Position numbers and translations under genes: made by a program. Shown here in pieces: positions 45,643-55,288 of a DNA stretch of 64,000 nt (positions are counted from its first letter, which is position 1; each line of letters begins with the position of its first letter). The DNA lies in assembly GCF_039655865.1 (NCBI RefSeq), contig NZ_JBBYXL010000012.1, positions 124,001 to 188,000 of the forward strand, given 5' to 3'. Below the pieces are notes generated by a model that was not told the origin of the DNA, did not search any database, and was given only the letters and a program-made list of their open reading frames with translations. This stretch comes from Prosthecobacter sp. SYSU 5D2. GTDB taxonomy: Bacteria > Verrucomicrobiota > Verrucomicrobiia > Verrucomicrobiales > Verrucomicrobiaceae.

Positions 45643-47718
45643 ATGAGAGTCCCAACCTGCCTCTTCGCCCTGTTGTCTTTTAATCTCGCTGTCCAGGCGG
45701 CCACCTCGGAGCACGATGTCGTGATCTATGGCGGCACCTGCGCTGCCATCACCTCCGCTGTACAGGTGAAAAAGATGGGCAAATCCGTCATCATCGTCAG
45801 TCCTGACAAGCATCTGGGCGGCCTCAGCAGTGGCGGCCTCGGTTATACGGATACGGGTAACAAAGCCGTCATCGGCGGCCTGTCCCGCGAGTTTTACCAC
45901 CGCATCTTCATGCACTACCAGAAGGATGAATCCTGGGTGCAGCAAAAGAAGGATGAATACGGCAACAAGGGCCAGGGCACCCCGGCGATGGACGGCGAAA
46001 ACCGGACCATGTGGATCTTTGAACCGAGCGCGGCGGAAAAAATCTTTGAGGCCTGGATCAAGGAAAATGACATCACCGTGGTCCGCGATGCCTGGTTGGA
46101 CCGCGCCAAAGGCGTCAAGAAGGAAGGCGACAAGATCGTCGCCATCACCACTCTGGATGGCAACACGTATGCCGGGAAGATGTTCATTGATACGACCTAT
46201 GAAGGTGACCTGATGGCCGCAGCCGGAGTGGACTATCATGTCGGTCGCGAAGCCAACAGCGTGTATGGCGAGGAGCACAATGGCGTGCAGGTAGGCATCC
46301 TGCATCACCATCACCACTTTGGTGACATGAAGATGAGCCCGTATAAAATCCCGGGCGATCCGAAAAGCGGCGTGCTGGCACGCATCAGCACGGAGCCTCC
46401 CGGCAACAAGGGCGAAGGCGACAAGCGCGTGCAGGCCTATTGCTTCCGCTCCTGCTATACGAACGATCCCTCCAACCGCATCCCCTTCCCGAAGCCAGAA
46501 GGTTATGATGCCAGTCAGTATGAACTGCTGCTGCGCGTCTTGCAGACCGGCTGGGACGGTTTCTTCAACAAGTTTGACCCTGTGCCGAACCACAAGACGG
46601 ATACCAACAACCACGGTCCCTTCAGCTTTGATAACATCGGCTATAACTATGATTACCCGGAGGCCAGCTATGAGCGCCGCAAAGAAATCATCGAAGAGCA
46701 TCGCATCTACCAGCAGGGTCTGATGTGGTTCGTGGCCAATGACCCGCGCGTGCCGAAAAAGCTCCAGGAGGAACTGAACACCTGGGGCCTGCCGAAGGAT
46801 GAATTCACGGACAATGGCAACTGGTCCCACCAGCTTTACATCCGCGAGGCGCGCCGCATGATCGGCCACTTTGTGATGACGGAAAACGAGCTGCGCAAAA
46901 TGAAGCCCACTCCGGATTCCGTCGGCATGGGCAGCTACACCATTGATAGCCACAACGTGCAGCGCTACATCACCCCGGAAGGCCATGTGCAGAATGAAGG
47001 CGACATCGGCGTGAGCACCAACGGTCCGTATGCCATCGCCTATGGCTCCCTCGTTCCAAAAGAAGGCCAGGGCTCCAACCTGCTGGTGCCGGTGGCCATG
47101 TCCGCCAGCCACATCGCTTATGGTTCCATCCGCATGGAGCCGGTGTTCATGATCCTGGGCCAGTCCGCCGCCAGCGCTGCCGTCATCGCGATTGATGACG
47201 GCCTGGCCGTGCAGAAGGTCCCCTATGCCAAGCTGCGTGAGCAACTGGTGAAGGACGGCCAGATCCTGGAATACAGCGGTCCTAGCAGCTCACGCGGCGT
47301 GGACCCGAAAAGCATGAAGGGCATCGTCATTGACGACACCCAGGCGATCAAAACCGGCAGCTGGGCTCGCGGTGCCGCCGCCAAGAAATTCATCAGCGAC
47401 GGTTACAGCCACGATGGCAATACCGGCAAGGGCCAGAGCAGCGCCACCTTCCGCGCCCAGCTTCCGAAAGCCGGCAAGTATGAGGTGATCCTCGCCTATG
47501 CACCCAATAACAACCGCGCCAGCAATGTGCCCGTGACCATCAAGTACCAGGGCGGAGAGGCCAAGGTGACGGTGAACCAGAAGAAAGACGTGGATGTGGA
47601 CGGCCTGGGGGTTTCCCTGGGCACCTTCGAATTCGGCGCAGACTCTGAGGTCATCATCAGCACTGAAGGCACCGACGGTTACGTCGTCGTGGACGGCGTG
47701 CAGTGGATCGCCAAGTAA
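45643..47718 (+). CDS. Exported FAD-dependent oxidoreductase with C-terminal golvesin-like domain
   Basis: A 691-residue protein with a signal peptide at 1-19. The FAD-binding domain follows immediately: HDVVIYGGTCAAITSAVQ (GxGxxG-like), GGLSSGGLGYTDTG, and AAGVDYHVGREANSVYGEEH. The last 130 residues form a beta-sandwich of the golvesin/xanthan lyase C-terminal type (SWARGAAAKKFISDGYSHD, VTIKYQGGEAKVTVNQ, EGTDGYVVVDGVQWI), a common companion in this phylum. It probably oxidises an extracellular carbohydrate or related substrate. The Rho-independent terminator downstream ends the unit. Confidence 0.92.
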   Translation: MRVPTCLFALLSFNLAVQAATSEHDVVIYGGTCAAITSAVQVKKMGKSVIIVSPDKHLGGLSSGGLGYTDTGNKAVIGGLSREFYHRIFMHYQKDESWVQQKKDEYGNKGQGTPAMDGENRTMWIFEPSAAEKIFEAWIKENDITVVRDAWLDRAKGVKKEGDKIVAITTLDGNTYAGKMFIDTTYEGDLMAAAGVDYHVGREANSVYGEEHNGVQVGILHHHHHFGDMKMSPYKIPGDPKSGVLARISTEPPGNKGEGDKRVQAYCFRSCYTNDPSNRIPFPKPEGYDASQYELLLRVLQTGWDGFFNKFDPVPNHKTDTNNHGPFSFDNIGYNYDYPEASYERRKEIIEEHRIYQQGLMWFVANDPRVPKKLQEELNTWGLPKDEFTDNGNWSHQLYIREARRMIGHFVMTENELRKMKPTPDSVGMGSYTIDSHNVQRYITPEGHVQNEGDIGVSTNGPYAIAYGSLVPKEGQGSNLLVPVAMSASHIAYGSIRMEPVFMILGQSAASAAVIAIDDGLAVQKVPYAKLREQLVKDGQILEYSGPSSSRGVDPKSMKGIVIDDTQAIKTGSWARGAAAKKFISDGYSHDGNTGKGQSSATFRAQLPKAGKYEVILAYAPNNNRASNVPVTIKYQGGEAKVTVNQKKDVDVDGLGVSLGTFEFGADSEVIISTEGTDGYVVVDGVQWIAK

Positions 47719-47740
47719 CTGTCATCGCACTCGACGTAGC

Positions 47741-47768
47741 AAAGCCCGGCTGAAAAGCCGGGCTTTTT
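47741..47768 (+). terminator. Rho-independent terminator of the FAD oxidoreductase
   Basis: AAAGCCCGGC/GCCGGGCTTT stem of 10 bp with a 6-base loop, followed by Ts. Confidence 0.92.
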
Positions 47769-48045
47769 ATGGGTCATTTTCGGTGACTTCTTCCCCCGTC
47801 CTCCCGGCTGCCGCCGGGTTTCACGTCGGCTGTCCTTCATAACGATGACGCCCTCAATGAAAACGCAGTGCCAAAGCCTTATCAAACAGGCTTCGGCTCC
47901 ATCACCTCTCTCCTGATCCAACGCTCGATCTTTAACTTCCCAAAAAACGCAGGGAATGTGAGATTCTCGAATCTGAGGATTCGAGCAGTTTGCCAGCAAG
48001 TTTGTCTGTTGTAGGCGCGACTCTCGAAACGTATTGTTTTCCAGC
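47769..48045. other. Intergenic region, one hairpin
   Basis: No gene is seen in this stretch. A perfect 8-bp hairpin, CTCGAATC-TGAG-GATTCGAG, lies at 47966-47985. It sits about 60 bp before the start of the Sel1-repeat protein and may be in its leader. Confidence 0.5.
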
Positions 48046-49158
48046 ATGAAACCTCTTTTCCGTCTTTTTATCTGCGCCAGCCTTGCCTTCATGACCGTCA
48101 GTGCCCAGCAGGAGGGCAGGATCAATGACAAGGAGCTGCGGGCCTGGGCGGACAACGGGGATGCGGATTCCCAGTTTGAACTGGGTCTGCGTCTGCTGAC
48201 GGGCGAGGGGCTGGTGAAGAACGAAACCGAAGGGGTGGCCTGGGTGGAAAAGGCCGCCAATCAAAAGCATCTGCGTGCCCAGTTCATCATGGGCTCCATT
48301 TATGAAGACGGCATGGGGGTGAAGCAAAACGATGCAACCGCCTTTGATTGGTATCGCAAATCCGCTGAAAACGGCTTTGCACCCGCGCAGCACGCCGTCG
48401 CCATGGCTTATGACCTGGGAAAAGGCGTCAAGCTGAACGCTGAGAAGGCGACGGAGTGGCTGGAGAAATCCGCCGAGCAAAACCATGCGCCAGCCCAGAC
48501 CGCGCTGGCCGCCAAGTATGAACGGGGTGTGGGCACGGACAAAAGCCCGGCCAAGGCCGCCCTTTTCTACCTGCGCGCCGCCCAGCAGGACTTCGTGCCG
48601 GCAATGAGCCGCCTGGCCAACCTCTATTACACGGGTATCGGGGTGCCGGTGGATTTCCGCCGTGCGGGTGCCTGGTATCAGCGGGCGGCCCGGAGTGAAG
48701 ATCCGTGGGCAGCCAACAATCTGGCGTGGTTCCTTTCCACCTGCCCGGATGAAAGCCTGCACAATGGCGAACAGGCCGTGCAACTGGCTTCCCGCGCACT
48801 GCGCATCATGGATGAGGCAGGCGAGGAACAGCGGTACGAGATGATTGATACCAAAGCCGCCTGCCTGGCACGCAACGGCGAATATCTGGAAGCGGTCCTT
48901 TGGCAGAAAAAAGCCCTGGCACTGCTGCCTGAGGACAAGGATCTGCCACCAGAAGAACGTCAAAGCCTGGAAACCGAATTCAAGGCCCGCCTGAAGCTCT
49001 ACCAAAAACAGACTCCCTATACCGAGGCCGAGCCACAGAGCAGCGAGGATGGTGCTCCCCTGCCCCAGGACACTATCTTGCAGGAGGAAGGCGTCCCAGG
49101 CGGCACACCGGCGAAGCCGAAGAACAGCAAGGGCAAAGGACGCGGCACCGTGGTCTGA
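48046..49158 (+). CDS. Sel1-like repeat protein, exported
   Basis: A 370-residue protein with a signal peptide (MKPLFRLFICASLAFMTVSAQ). Between about residues 30 and 270 there are at least six Sel1/TPR-like helical repeats with the A-x2-G-x7-G-x2-Y pattern (for example DADSQFELGLRLLTGEGL, HLRAQFIMGSIYEDGMGV, HAPAQTALAAKYERGVGT). These scaffold protein interactions, often at the envelope. The C-terminal 100 residues are charged and low-complexity. The ATG at 48046 is used. Convergent with mnmA, with a 14-bp gap. Confidence 0.88.
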   Translation: MKPLFRLFICASLAFMTVSAQQEGRINDKELRAWADNGDADSQFELGLRLLTGEGLVKNETEGVAWVEKAANQKHLRAQFIMGSIYEDGMGVKQNDATAFDWYRKSAENGFAPAQHAVAMAYDLGKGVKLNAEKATEWLEKSAEQNHAPAQTALAAKYERGVGTDKSPAKAALFYLRAAQQDFVPAMSRLANLYYTGIGVPVDFRRAGAWYQRAARSEDPWAANNLAWFLSTCPDESLHNGEQAVQLASRALRIMDEAGEEQRYEMIDTKAACLARNGEYLEAVLWQKKALALLPEDKDLPPEERQSLETEFKARLKLYQKQTPYTEAEPQSSEDGAPLPQDTILQEEGVPGGTPAKPKNSKGKGRGTVV

Positions 49159-49172
49159 AAAGGCACCTGCCG

Positions 49173-50246
49173 CTATCTCTCATAGTCTATCCCCTCAAAC
49201 ACCGCCCCGCCCAGCAGCCGCTCCCCTTCGTAAAGGGCGCAGATCTGGCCGGGGGTGAGAGCACGCTGCGGCTCAGAATAGACGAGCTCCGCCCGCCCGC
49301 CCCCCAGGGGAGTGAAGACTGCATCGCCCGCCGGACAGCGATATCGCGGCTGCGCCTGCAGTGTCCGTGCCGTATCCAACGGCAACCCGGTGGCAGACAG
49401 CCCGGTCAGCGTGCAGCGGCGTGCCCAAAGCAGCGGTGTATCCGGGCGCTCGATGGCGATGACCAGTTCATTCGCCTCGTGCCGCTTGGCCACCACCACA
49501 TAGGCCTGTTTATACAGATTGCTGGCCACGCCGATGCCCTTGCGTTGACCCAGGGTATATAAATGCAGCCCTTTATGCTGGCCCAGTACCTTGCCTTCCA
49601 GGTTCACAATTGGGCCCGGTTTGTCCTCGACAAAAGTGCGCAGGAAATCCTCCATTTTCACCTCACCAATGAAGCAGATGCCCTGGCTGTCCTTCTTGTC
49701 CGCCGTCTTCAGCCCCAGCTTCCGCGCCTGTTCCCGCAGCTCGGGTTTTAAAAGATGGCCGATTGGGAAACGGGCGATTTCCACCTGCTCCGGTTTCATC
49801 ATCGCCAGGAAATAGGACTGGTCCTTGTTGCTGTCGGCACCGCGCAGGATGGATGAACCATTGCCTTTCCGGGCATAATGACCCGTGGCGATGGCGTCAA
49901 ATCCGCGCTCCTTGGCCCAATCCCACAGCACCCCGAATTTCATCTCACGGTTGCACATCACATCGGGGTTCGGCGTGATGCCGTCCTGGTATCCTTCCAA
50001 CAGGTATTTCACCACCCGCTCCCGGTATTCGCGCATGAGGTTCACTACATGGAACTCAATGCCGAGCTGGACTGCCACCGCCTTTGCATCCACGATGTCC
50101 TCCTCCCAGGGGCAATGGCCGATGATGTTCTCCTCATTGATCCAGTTCTTCATGTAGGCCCCCACCACTTCATGCCCCTCCTGCACCAGCAGCGCCGTTG
50201 CGACGCTGCTGTCCACCCCTCCGGACATGGCTGCCAAAATCTTCAT
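49173..50246 (-). CDS. mnmA: tRNA-specific 2-thiouridylase MnmA
   Basis: A 357-residue protein that 2-thiolates U34 in tRNA-Lys, -Glu and -Gln. The N-terminal PP-loop [10 protein letters not shown], the catalytic Cys98 in [10 protein letters not shown], the second Cys near 195 in QGICFIGEV, and DKDQSYFL-like [11 protein letters not shown] segments are all present. The start is an ATG at 50246, at the [10 protein letters not shown] family N-terminus. It is divergent from the TlpA-like gene. Confidence 0.95.
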   Translation of the reverse strand: MKILAAMSGGVDSSVATALLVQEGHEVVGAYMKNWINEENIIGHCPWEEDIVDAKAVAVQLGIEFHVVNLMREYRERVVKYLLEGYQDGITPNPDVMCNREMKFGVLWDWAKERGFDAIATGHYARKGNGSSILRGADSNKDQSYFLAMMKPEQVEIARFPIGHLLKPELREQARKLGLKTADKKDSQGICFIGEVKMEDFLRTFVEDKPGPIVNLEGKVLGQHKGLHLYTLGQRKGIGVASNLYKQAYVVVAKRHEANELVIAIERPDTPLLWARRCTLTGLSATGLPLDTARTLQAQPRYRCPAGDAVFTPLGGGRAELVYSEPQRALTPGQICALYEGERLLGGAVFEGIDYER

Positions 50247-50354
50247 GGGCCTACTTCGCATACGTCGCAGGCAGGCTCAAACCTCAAAACAGAGTTCCTT
50301 TGAAGCGCCACTTCTTGTTTGCAGTTCTTTATAATTACCATAAATTAGCCAATC

Positions 50355-51437
50355 ATGATGCGCTGCCTATTTCTCTGCCTCCTGCTGCTCAGCCTTTTGC
50401 CAGGCCTGGGTGTTTATGCACAGACAGTGCTGACCACCGCTACGGCGCATGAGCAGATCCGCAGCATCATTGACAAATACGAAAACACCGTCCGCGCCAA
50501 CACCCAAAAAATCATCGCGGCGACGACGGAAGAGGAAAAGGCCCGATACCGCTCCTCGGTGCCCAGTGCCGCGCCTTATGCCAGCCAGGTGCTGGCAGTC
50601 GTTCAAGCGCATCCGACAGATCCGGGCAGCGTCACAGGTGTCACCTGGCTCATCACCCAGGCAGCGGCCTTCCCAGAGTCGGAAACCGCCCTTGAACTGC
50701 TGGCCACCACCCATTCCGCCAGTGCCGGCATCGCCCCGGCAGTCAAAGCCCTGGAATTCCGCCCGCTGGAAAAGGCCGGTCCCATCCTGGAGACGATCCG
50801 CCAGAAAAACCCGCATTCTGAGGAAAAAGCCGCCGCCTTGTATGCCCTGGGCATGCTGCACTTCCGGCGTTTTGACGCCGCCCTCAGCCCGGCCGAGGCA
50901 GAAGTTTCCAAACAGATCTCCATGGACTGTTTTCAGGAAATCATCGCCAGTTACGGCGACGTGAAAATCCAGGGTTTCCCCATTGCCGACCAGGCCGGGC
51001 GGATGCTTTTTGAGATGAGCAGCCTCTCCGTGGGCAGCATCACACCGGAGATTGAAGGCACAGATCTGGACGGCCAGACCTTTAAACTGAGCGACTATCG
51101 CGGGCAGCATGTCGTGCTGGTTTTCTGGGGCGGCTGGTGCCACGCCTGCCACGGTCTGCTACCGCAGGTGAACCAGTTCGTCACCGAGATGAAGACGGCT
51201 GGCAAACCGGTCACCGTGCTCGGCATCAATACCGACATCCCGGACGAGGCCAAAAAAGCATGCACCGACTACCAGGTGAATTTCCGCAACTGGTCCGATG
51301 GCACCACCTCCGGCCCCATCACCAGTCTTTTTAATCTTCGGAATTTCCCCACGCTTTACCTGATCGGCCCGGATGGGAAAATTTTGCTCAAACAGACGGG
51401 CCTGGAAGCCATTCGGGAAAAATTGAAAGCGCTGTAA
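50355..51437 (+). CDS. TlpA-like thioredoxin-fold protein, exported
   Basis: A 360-residue protein with a signal peptide (about 1-22). Residues 30-225 are a helical repeat-like region, and residues about 230-360 are a thioredoxin-fold redoxin domain. The active-site motif is WCHAC (Cys262 and Cys265), and the cis-Pro loop (NFPTLYLIG) is present. It probably acts as a periplasmic thiol-disulfide reductase or thiol peroxidase. It stands alone. Confidence 0.9.
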   Translation: MMRCLFLCLLLLSLLPGLGVYAQTVLTTATAHEQIRSIIDKYENTVRANTQKIIAATTEEEKARYRSSVPSAAPYASQVLAVVQAHPTDPGSVTGVTWLITQAAAFPESETALELLATTHSASAGIAPAVKALEFRPLEKAGPILETIRQKNPHSEEKAAALYALGMLHFRRFDAALSPAEAEVSKQISMDCFQEIIASYGDVKIQGFPIADQAGRMLFEMSSLSVGSITPEIEGTDLDGQTFKLSDYRGQHVVLVFWGGWCHACHGLLPQVNQFVTEMKTAGKPVTVLGINTDIPDEAKKACTDYQVNFRNWSDGTTSGPITSLFNLRNFPTLYLIGPDGKILLKQTGLEAIREKLKAL

Positions 51438-51456
51438 AGCCGCTCCAATCTTCTTT

Positions 51457-52020
51457 TTACCGAAGCCCTGCTTTCAGACCGGCAAGCGCCGCCTGGGTCA
51501 CTGCGTGTGAGTATCCGGCCTGAATCAGGGCCGCTCTCGCCGCAGCAAGCACCTGGTCAGGTTCGTGATCCCGTCGCGTGATGGACAATGCAGCCAGCAT
51601 CTTCTGCCCTAAATCATCCAGCGCGGGCCGGACATCCTTGGCGAGATCGGGCAAAGGGTGAGCACTCGCATCGCCCCGAGGATGCGTGGCCAGCCACTCG
51701 TTTTGGAAGACCTTGGCTGCCTCCATCTGGCCGTCAAAAAAGGAGCGGACTGCCTCTGGCGGCAGCTCATGCGAGGCAGCCTGTTTTTCCATGGCAGCGA
51801 GTAATTCGGCTTCGCGTTTCGGGTCCGTCACGGGCAGTGACCTGGCCTGCTTGACCCTGGCCACTTCATCCATCCAGCCCAGTCTTTCGACAATTAATGG
51901 CGGCAGGTCACCTGAGGATTTTGAACCAGGAGTTACGGTGTGAGTTGCACACCCCGACAGCAGCAGGAGCATCAGGCCACAAGCAAGATGAGGAAGCCGT
52001 TTCAACATGGCGGTGCTCAT
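51457..52020 (-). CDS. Exported chorismate mutase (AroQ gamma-type) lipoprotein
   Basis: A 187-residue lipoprotein with the lipobox LSGC (Cys24). The helical domain after about residue 40 fits the secreted AroQ gamma chorismate mutase family: ERLGWMDEVARVKQARSLPV, DPKREAELLAAMEKQA, FFDGQMEAAKVFQNEWL and a closing helix (ALDDLGQKMLAAL). The Arg/Lys/Glu/Gln residues of that fold are retained. AroQ gamma enzymes convert chorismate to prephenate outside the cytoplasm, for which a metabolic reason is not clear. Its start codon overlaps the stop of the 62-residue upstream ORF (ATGA), so the two are translationally coupled. Confidence 0.8.
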   Translation of the reverse strand: MSTAMLKRLPHLACGLMLLLLSGCATHTVTPGSKSSGDLPPLIVERLGWMDEVARVKQARSLPVTDPKREAELLAAMEKQAASHELPPEAVRSFFDGQMEAAKVFQNEWLATHPRGDASAHPLPDLAKDVRPALDDLGQKMLAALSITRRDHEPDQVLAAARAALIQAGYSHAVTQAALAGLKAGLR

Positions 52021-52205
52021 GCCTGCTTTTCTTGGACCTCCGTCGGCAATGGCTCTGCCGGAGGTGTGACAGCCACGGTTTTCTTGAGTTTTGGCGCAGG
52101 CTTCTGGCCAGGGATAAACCCGGCGTCCTTGTTCCCCCTGCCTTTGGTGGCATTACCGCTTTTAAAAGGGCGTGGCGGTTTGTTGGTTTGTTTCTGGCTC
52201 TTCAT
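52017..52205 (-). CDS. Small basic protein, unknown, coupled to the chorismate mutase
   Basis: A 62-residue protein from the ATG at 52205; the frame is open to 52481, but the part upstream has no conserved look. It is Lys/Pro-rich (MKSQKQTNKPPRPFKSGN...). Its stop overlaps the start of the chorismate mutase (ATGA), evidence of a real short gene. No homologue is recognised. Confidence 0.55.
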   Translation of the reverse strand: MKSQKQTNKPPRPFKSGNATKGRGNKDAGFIPGQKPAPKLKKTVAVTPPAEPLPTEVQEKQA

Positions 52206-52311
52206 TGATTCGTGGTCAGCAATACAGGCGCATCGTTGTGGAGATTGGCGGGATTGGCAAATGCAAGATCGAGGCAGGGCCAGCGCATGGGGCAGAAACG
52301 AATAACTGCAC

Positions 52312-53457
52312 ATGCAACTGTCCTTCCGTAAAGCGCTCCTGGCATCCCTCCTGTTCAGCCCGTTCCTGATGTCCGCTGCTGGGGAGGAAAAAGAAACCTC
52401 ATCTCCCGACGATGCCCAATTGATGAAAGCCACAACGCAGCTCCAGGTTTTTCTGGATCGCGCCAACTTTGGTCCGGGCAAGATTGACGGTCATTACGGT
52501 GGGTTTACCAGCAAGGCGCTCGCCCTCTATCGTGAGTCCCAGGGCAAGCCAGTGCTGAAAGAAAGCAAGGATGCCGGGCAGAATGACAAGACTGCGGAGG
52601 ATGAAAAGAAGAAAGCCCGCCAACCCCTTCCCGATCTCCAGGATCTGGACCTCTCCAGCGTTGATCCAGTCTTTATTGAATACAAGGTCACCGAAGCGGA
52701 TGCCAGGATGGTAGGCGAACTTCCGAAAGAAGTACCGGACAAGGCCAGGCTAAAGTGGATCCCTTATGCCACCCTGCCGGAAGCCATCGCTGAAAAGTTC
52801 CATAGCGACCTGGATTTCCTGGAGGAGCTAAATCCGGGCAAGCTGGCGGCGCTGAAGGCAGGCGATACATTGAAGGTACCCAATGTGGAGCCCTTTGACA
52901 TGAATGCAGTCAAGGACATGCCTTTGCTGGACCTGGCCGATCAGGATAAAAAAGACGTCGAGGCAGCCCCAAAGGACAGAGACAAAAAAGAGCCCTCAAC
53001 CGAGGACTCGATCAAGGACGAAAAAGGCGGGAACGGCGCGCTTAAACCGGACGAAATCTCCGTGACGGTTGAAGGCAGCGACAGCATGCTGCATCTCCAT
53101 GAAAAGGGCAAACTTGTCGCTGCCTTTCCGGTCACCATCGGTTCCGCTCAGACCGAGTCCCCGCAGGGCGAATGGAAGATCAAGGGCATCGCCCGCCTGC
53201 CCGACTTCCGCTATGACAAATCCTTCCTCAAAACCGGCGAGCGCAGCGATGACACCTACCTGCTGCAACCCGGCCCCAACAACCCCGTCGGCGCCGTCTG
53301 GATCGCGCTCAACAAAAGCGGCATCGGCCTGCACGGCACGGATGATCCGGACAGCATCGGCCGCAGTGCCAGCCACGGCTGTGTCAGGCTGGCCAACTGG
53401 GACATCGCCCGCCTGGCCTCCCGCCTGCGCGCCGGGGTGGCAGTGACCATCCGCTAA
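52312..53457 (+). CDS. L,D-transpeptidase (YkuD) with peptidoglycan-binding-like N-terminus
   Basis: A 381-residue protein with a signal peptide (MQLSFRKALLASLLFSPFLMSAAGEE). An N-terminal PG_binding_1-like region (about 38-80, with LQVFLDRANFGPGKIDGHYGG) is followed by a LysM-like stretch (about 165-195) and a charged linker. The YkuD catalytic domain ends the protein, with catalytic Cys357 in SHGCVRL and His337-type residue in GIGLHGTDDPD. It forms 3-3 peptidoglycan cross-links or attaches lipoproteins in the periplasm. Confidence 0.93.
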   Translation: MQLSFRKALLASLLFSPFLMSAAGEEKETSSPDDAQLMKATTQLQVFLDRANFGPGKIDGHYGGFTSKALALYRESQGKPVLKESKDAGQNDKTAEDEKKKARQPLPDLQDLDLSSVDPVFIEYKVTEADARMVGELPKEVPDKARLKWIPYATLPEAIAEKFHSDLDFLEELNPGKLAALKAGDTLKVPNVEPFDMNAVKDMPLLDLADQDKKDVEAAPKDRDKKEPSTEDSIKDEKGGNGALKPDEISVTVEGSDSMLHLHEKGKLVAAFPVTIGSAQTESPQGEWKIKGIARLPDFRYDKSFLKTGERSDDTYLLQPGPNNPVGAVWIALNKSGIGLHGTDDPDSIGRSASHGCVRLANWDIARLASRLRAGVAVTIR

Positions 53458-53487
53458 CTAATAATGCGACAAAGAACAGGACCCCGG

Positions 53488-54198
53488 TCAGGCCCCCTGC
53501 TTCTTTTTGGCAGGTTTCGCCGCCTTGGGGCTCTTGGTCGCCGCACCCGTGGAAGAGCGGTCCGTCCCCTGAATCCGGGCCAGAACTTTCTTCGCATAGC
53601 TGCTGCTCTGCTCAGGCGTCATGTTCGGCTGCTTGTCCAGTTGCGACTTCACCAGGGACTTGAACTGTCCCCGCGCCTCCGGGGACAGGGACGAATACAA
53701 CTTCTTCCCGTCCTTCCCCAGCAAGGAAGTCGTCGAGAGCTTGCTGTCCTTATTCGGCACACCGCCACCGGCCAGCCGGCTCATTTTGCCCTCCTTCTTG
53801 CCACCCTGGGGAGAGACCTCCTGCCCATGATAATGCATCGTGATGGACTCCGGCCCGACGGTCATCTCGATCTGGGTATTGATGAGATCCGTCCCGGCCA
53901 CCGCCCCGGTCAGCCGCCAGCCCAGGGCATTCGGCTCCTCAAAGACCAGCACCGTCTCCTTGGTCATCTTGTTATACACCGTAGCCACCGGCCGCCCGTC
54001 CACATACGCAATGCTCGTGAGCTGAAGCGAATCCTCCAGGCTCACATACCGGCTGAAAGGCGAGTTGGCGATGAGCCCCTCAGCAAACTGCCCGTCCACC
54101 GGCTGCGGCAGGTCCGGGTCGCCCGCAACATACGGTTCCACGGCCATCAGGCTGGAGGTTATAAAAAGGAGTATGCCAAGGCATGGAAGTATCTTCAT
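53488..54198 (-). CDS. Hypothetical exported protein
   Basis: A 236-residue protein from the ATG at 54198, with a signal peptide (MKILPCLGILLFITSSLMAVEP). The first half is beta-rich; the second half, from about residue 140, is Ser/Lys/Gly-rich and ends in a Lys/Ala/Pro tail (KSPKAAKPAKKKQGA). No domain is recognised. It is convergent with the L,D-transpeptidase, and its 3' end lies 30 bp away. Confidence 0.7.
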   Translation of the reverse strand: MKILPCLGILLFITSSLMAVEPYVAGDPDLPQPVDGQFAEGLIANSPFSRYVSLEDSLQLTSIAYVDGRPVATVYNKMTKETVLVFEEPNALGWRLTGAVAGTDLINTQIEMTVGPESITMHYHGQEVSPQGGKKEGKMSRLAGGGVPNKDSKLSTTSLLGKDGKKLYSSLSPEARGQFKSLVKSQLDKQPNMTPEQSSSYAKKVLARIQGTDRSSTGAATKSPKAAKPAKKKQGA

Positions 54199-54293
54199 CG
54201 AAGGGGTGCACTGAAAACGCTGGAAAACCTCCCGTCTATCATCCCCCCCGGCTCCTTCCAATCACCGGTTGCCGCCGATAAAGGCCAGCCCGT

Positions 54294-54635
54294 CTATACC
54301 GTGACTTTTTTGACAAAGCAGGCCTTCAGGGCAATGGCCAGCCCGTCCATCTTGCAGGAGATCTCATGGTCGCCATCCACCAGCCGGATGGGTTTGGACT
54401 TGGTGCCCACCTTGAGCACCTGGGAGGTGCCACCCAGCTTGAGGTCCTTGATCATGGCCACGATGTCCCCATCGGCCAGCACATGGCCATACGCATCCTT
54501 CACCACGCGTGCAGCCTCAGGTGCTTCGGCCTCCGTCTCATGCGGCCATTCGTGACCGCAGGTGGCACATTCATATCGTTCAGCGTGATCCAAAATCTCT
54601 TCCATCTCGCACATCGGGCAGGCAGCATTGCTCAT
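54294..54635 (-). CDS. PhnA/YjdM family zinc-ribbon protein
   Basis: A 113-residue protein starting at the ATG at 54635. An N-terminal zinc ribbon has CPMC and CATCGHEW, and a compact C-terminal PhnA domain follows (DAYGHVLADGDIVAMIKDLKLGG...IRLVDGDHEISCKMDGLAIALKACFVKKV). The name comes from an alkylphosphonate locus but the family has no proven phosphonate role. Monocistronic. Confidence 0.92.
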   Translation of the reverse strand: MSNAACPMCEMEEILDHAERYECATCGHEWPHETEAEAPEAARVVKDAYGHVLADGDIVAMIKDLKLGGTSQVLKVGTKSKPIRLVDGDHEISCKMDGLAIALKACFVKKVTV

Positions 54636-54706
54636 GGAACACAGGTGAAAGCTGCTTGCGGCAGACACAAGTCCTCACTTGTCTTTCTCGGCCCTCTTTT
54701 TGCCGA

Positions 54707-55288
54707 TCAGAGACTGCGGGCGATGTCACGCGCCAGGCGGCCCAGGGCTTCGTTCATGGCTGAGATGCGACCGGTCATGGGGGGCAATGTCGGAGTGATA
54801 AGGACGACGGTGCGGAAGCTGCGGAAGGCGACATCGGATCCCCTGACCGGCTGCACCCGCCAGGTGCATTCCAGGATCATGCTACCAGTGGCATCGGGAT
54901 CAAACTGGGCGATGCGGAGCTCCAGCAGACCGGTATAATCCAGGGAGATGAAGTCCCCCACCGGAAGGATAGAGGTGGATCCTGTCAGGCGGCTGAGATT
55001 GGCGGCGGTGACGCGGGCGATGCCTGAATCCAGAGGCTCCGACCAGAGGGTGTTGTCCTGGATCTTGATGGCTCCGGTGCCATCGCGGGTGACGATCTGC
55101 TGGCGGTCAAGGTAGGCCGGAAGGGCAGGCCGGGCAATCGCGAGGGAAGGCCTGGATGAATGGCCGGCGCGGTAGGGCACGGCAGGGTCCAGGAGATGCC
55201 GTGAGGCGGGGTCCTTCACCGGCTTGAGGGTGCTGCAGGAGAGCAGCGCGAAGGGCAGGCAGAGAAGCAGGAGTAGCCGGGAATTCAT
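54707..55288 (-). CDS. ABC-type transport auxiliary lipoprotein (PqiC-like)
   Basis: A 193-residue lipoprotein with a lipobox (LLSC, Cys18). It resembles the ABC_trans_aux/PqiC family (SRPSLAIARPALPAYLDRQQIVTRDGTGAIKIQDNTLWSEPL). It is the last gene of the Mla-like operon and its ATG overlaps the MlaD stop codon (ATGA). It probably binds the MCE component at the envelope. Confidence 0.88.
   Translation of the reverse strand: MNSRLLLLLCLPFALLSCSTLKPVKDPASRHLLDPAVPYRAGHSSRPSLAIARPALPAYLDRQQIVTRDGTGAIKIQDNTLWSEPLDSGIARVTAANLSRLTGSTSILPVGDFISLDYTGLLELRIAQFDPDATGSMILECTWRVQPVRGSDVAFRSFRTVVLITPTLPPMTGRISAMNEALGRLARDIARSL

Noticed and set aside
45598-47244. A 548-codon minus-strand frame opposite the FAD oxidoreductase.
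   Set aside because: The plus-strand gene has FAD and golvesin domains; this is antisense noise.
52206-52481. The N-terminal extension of the 62-residue protein, which would give 154 residues.
   Set aside because: The extension is Cys/Arg/Ser-rich, overlaps the start of the L,D-transpeptidase on the other strand, and lacks any conserved pattern.
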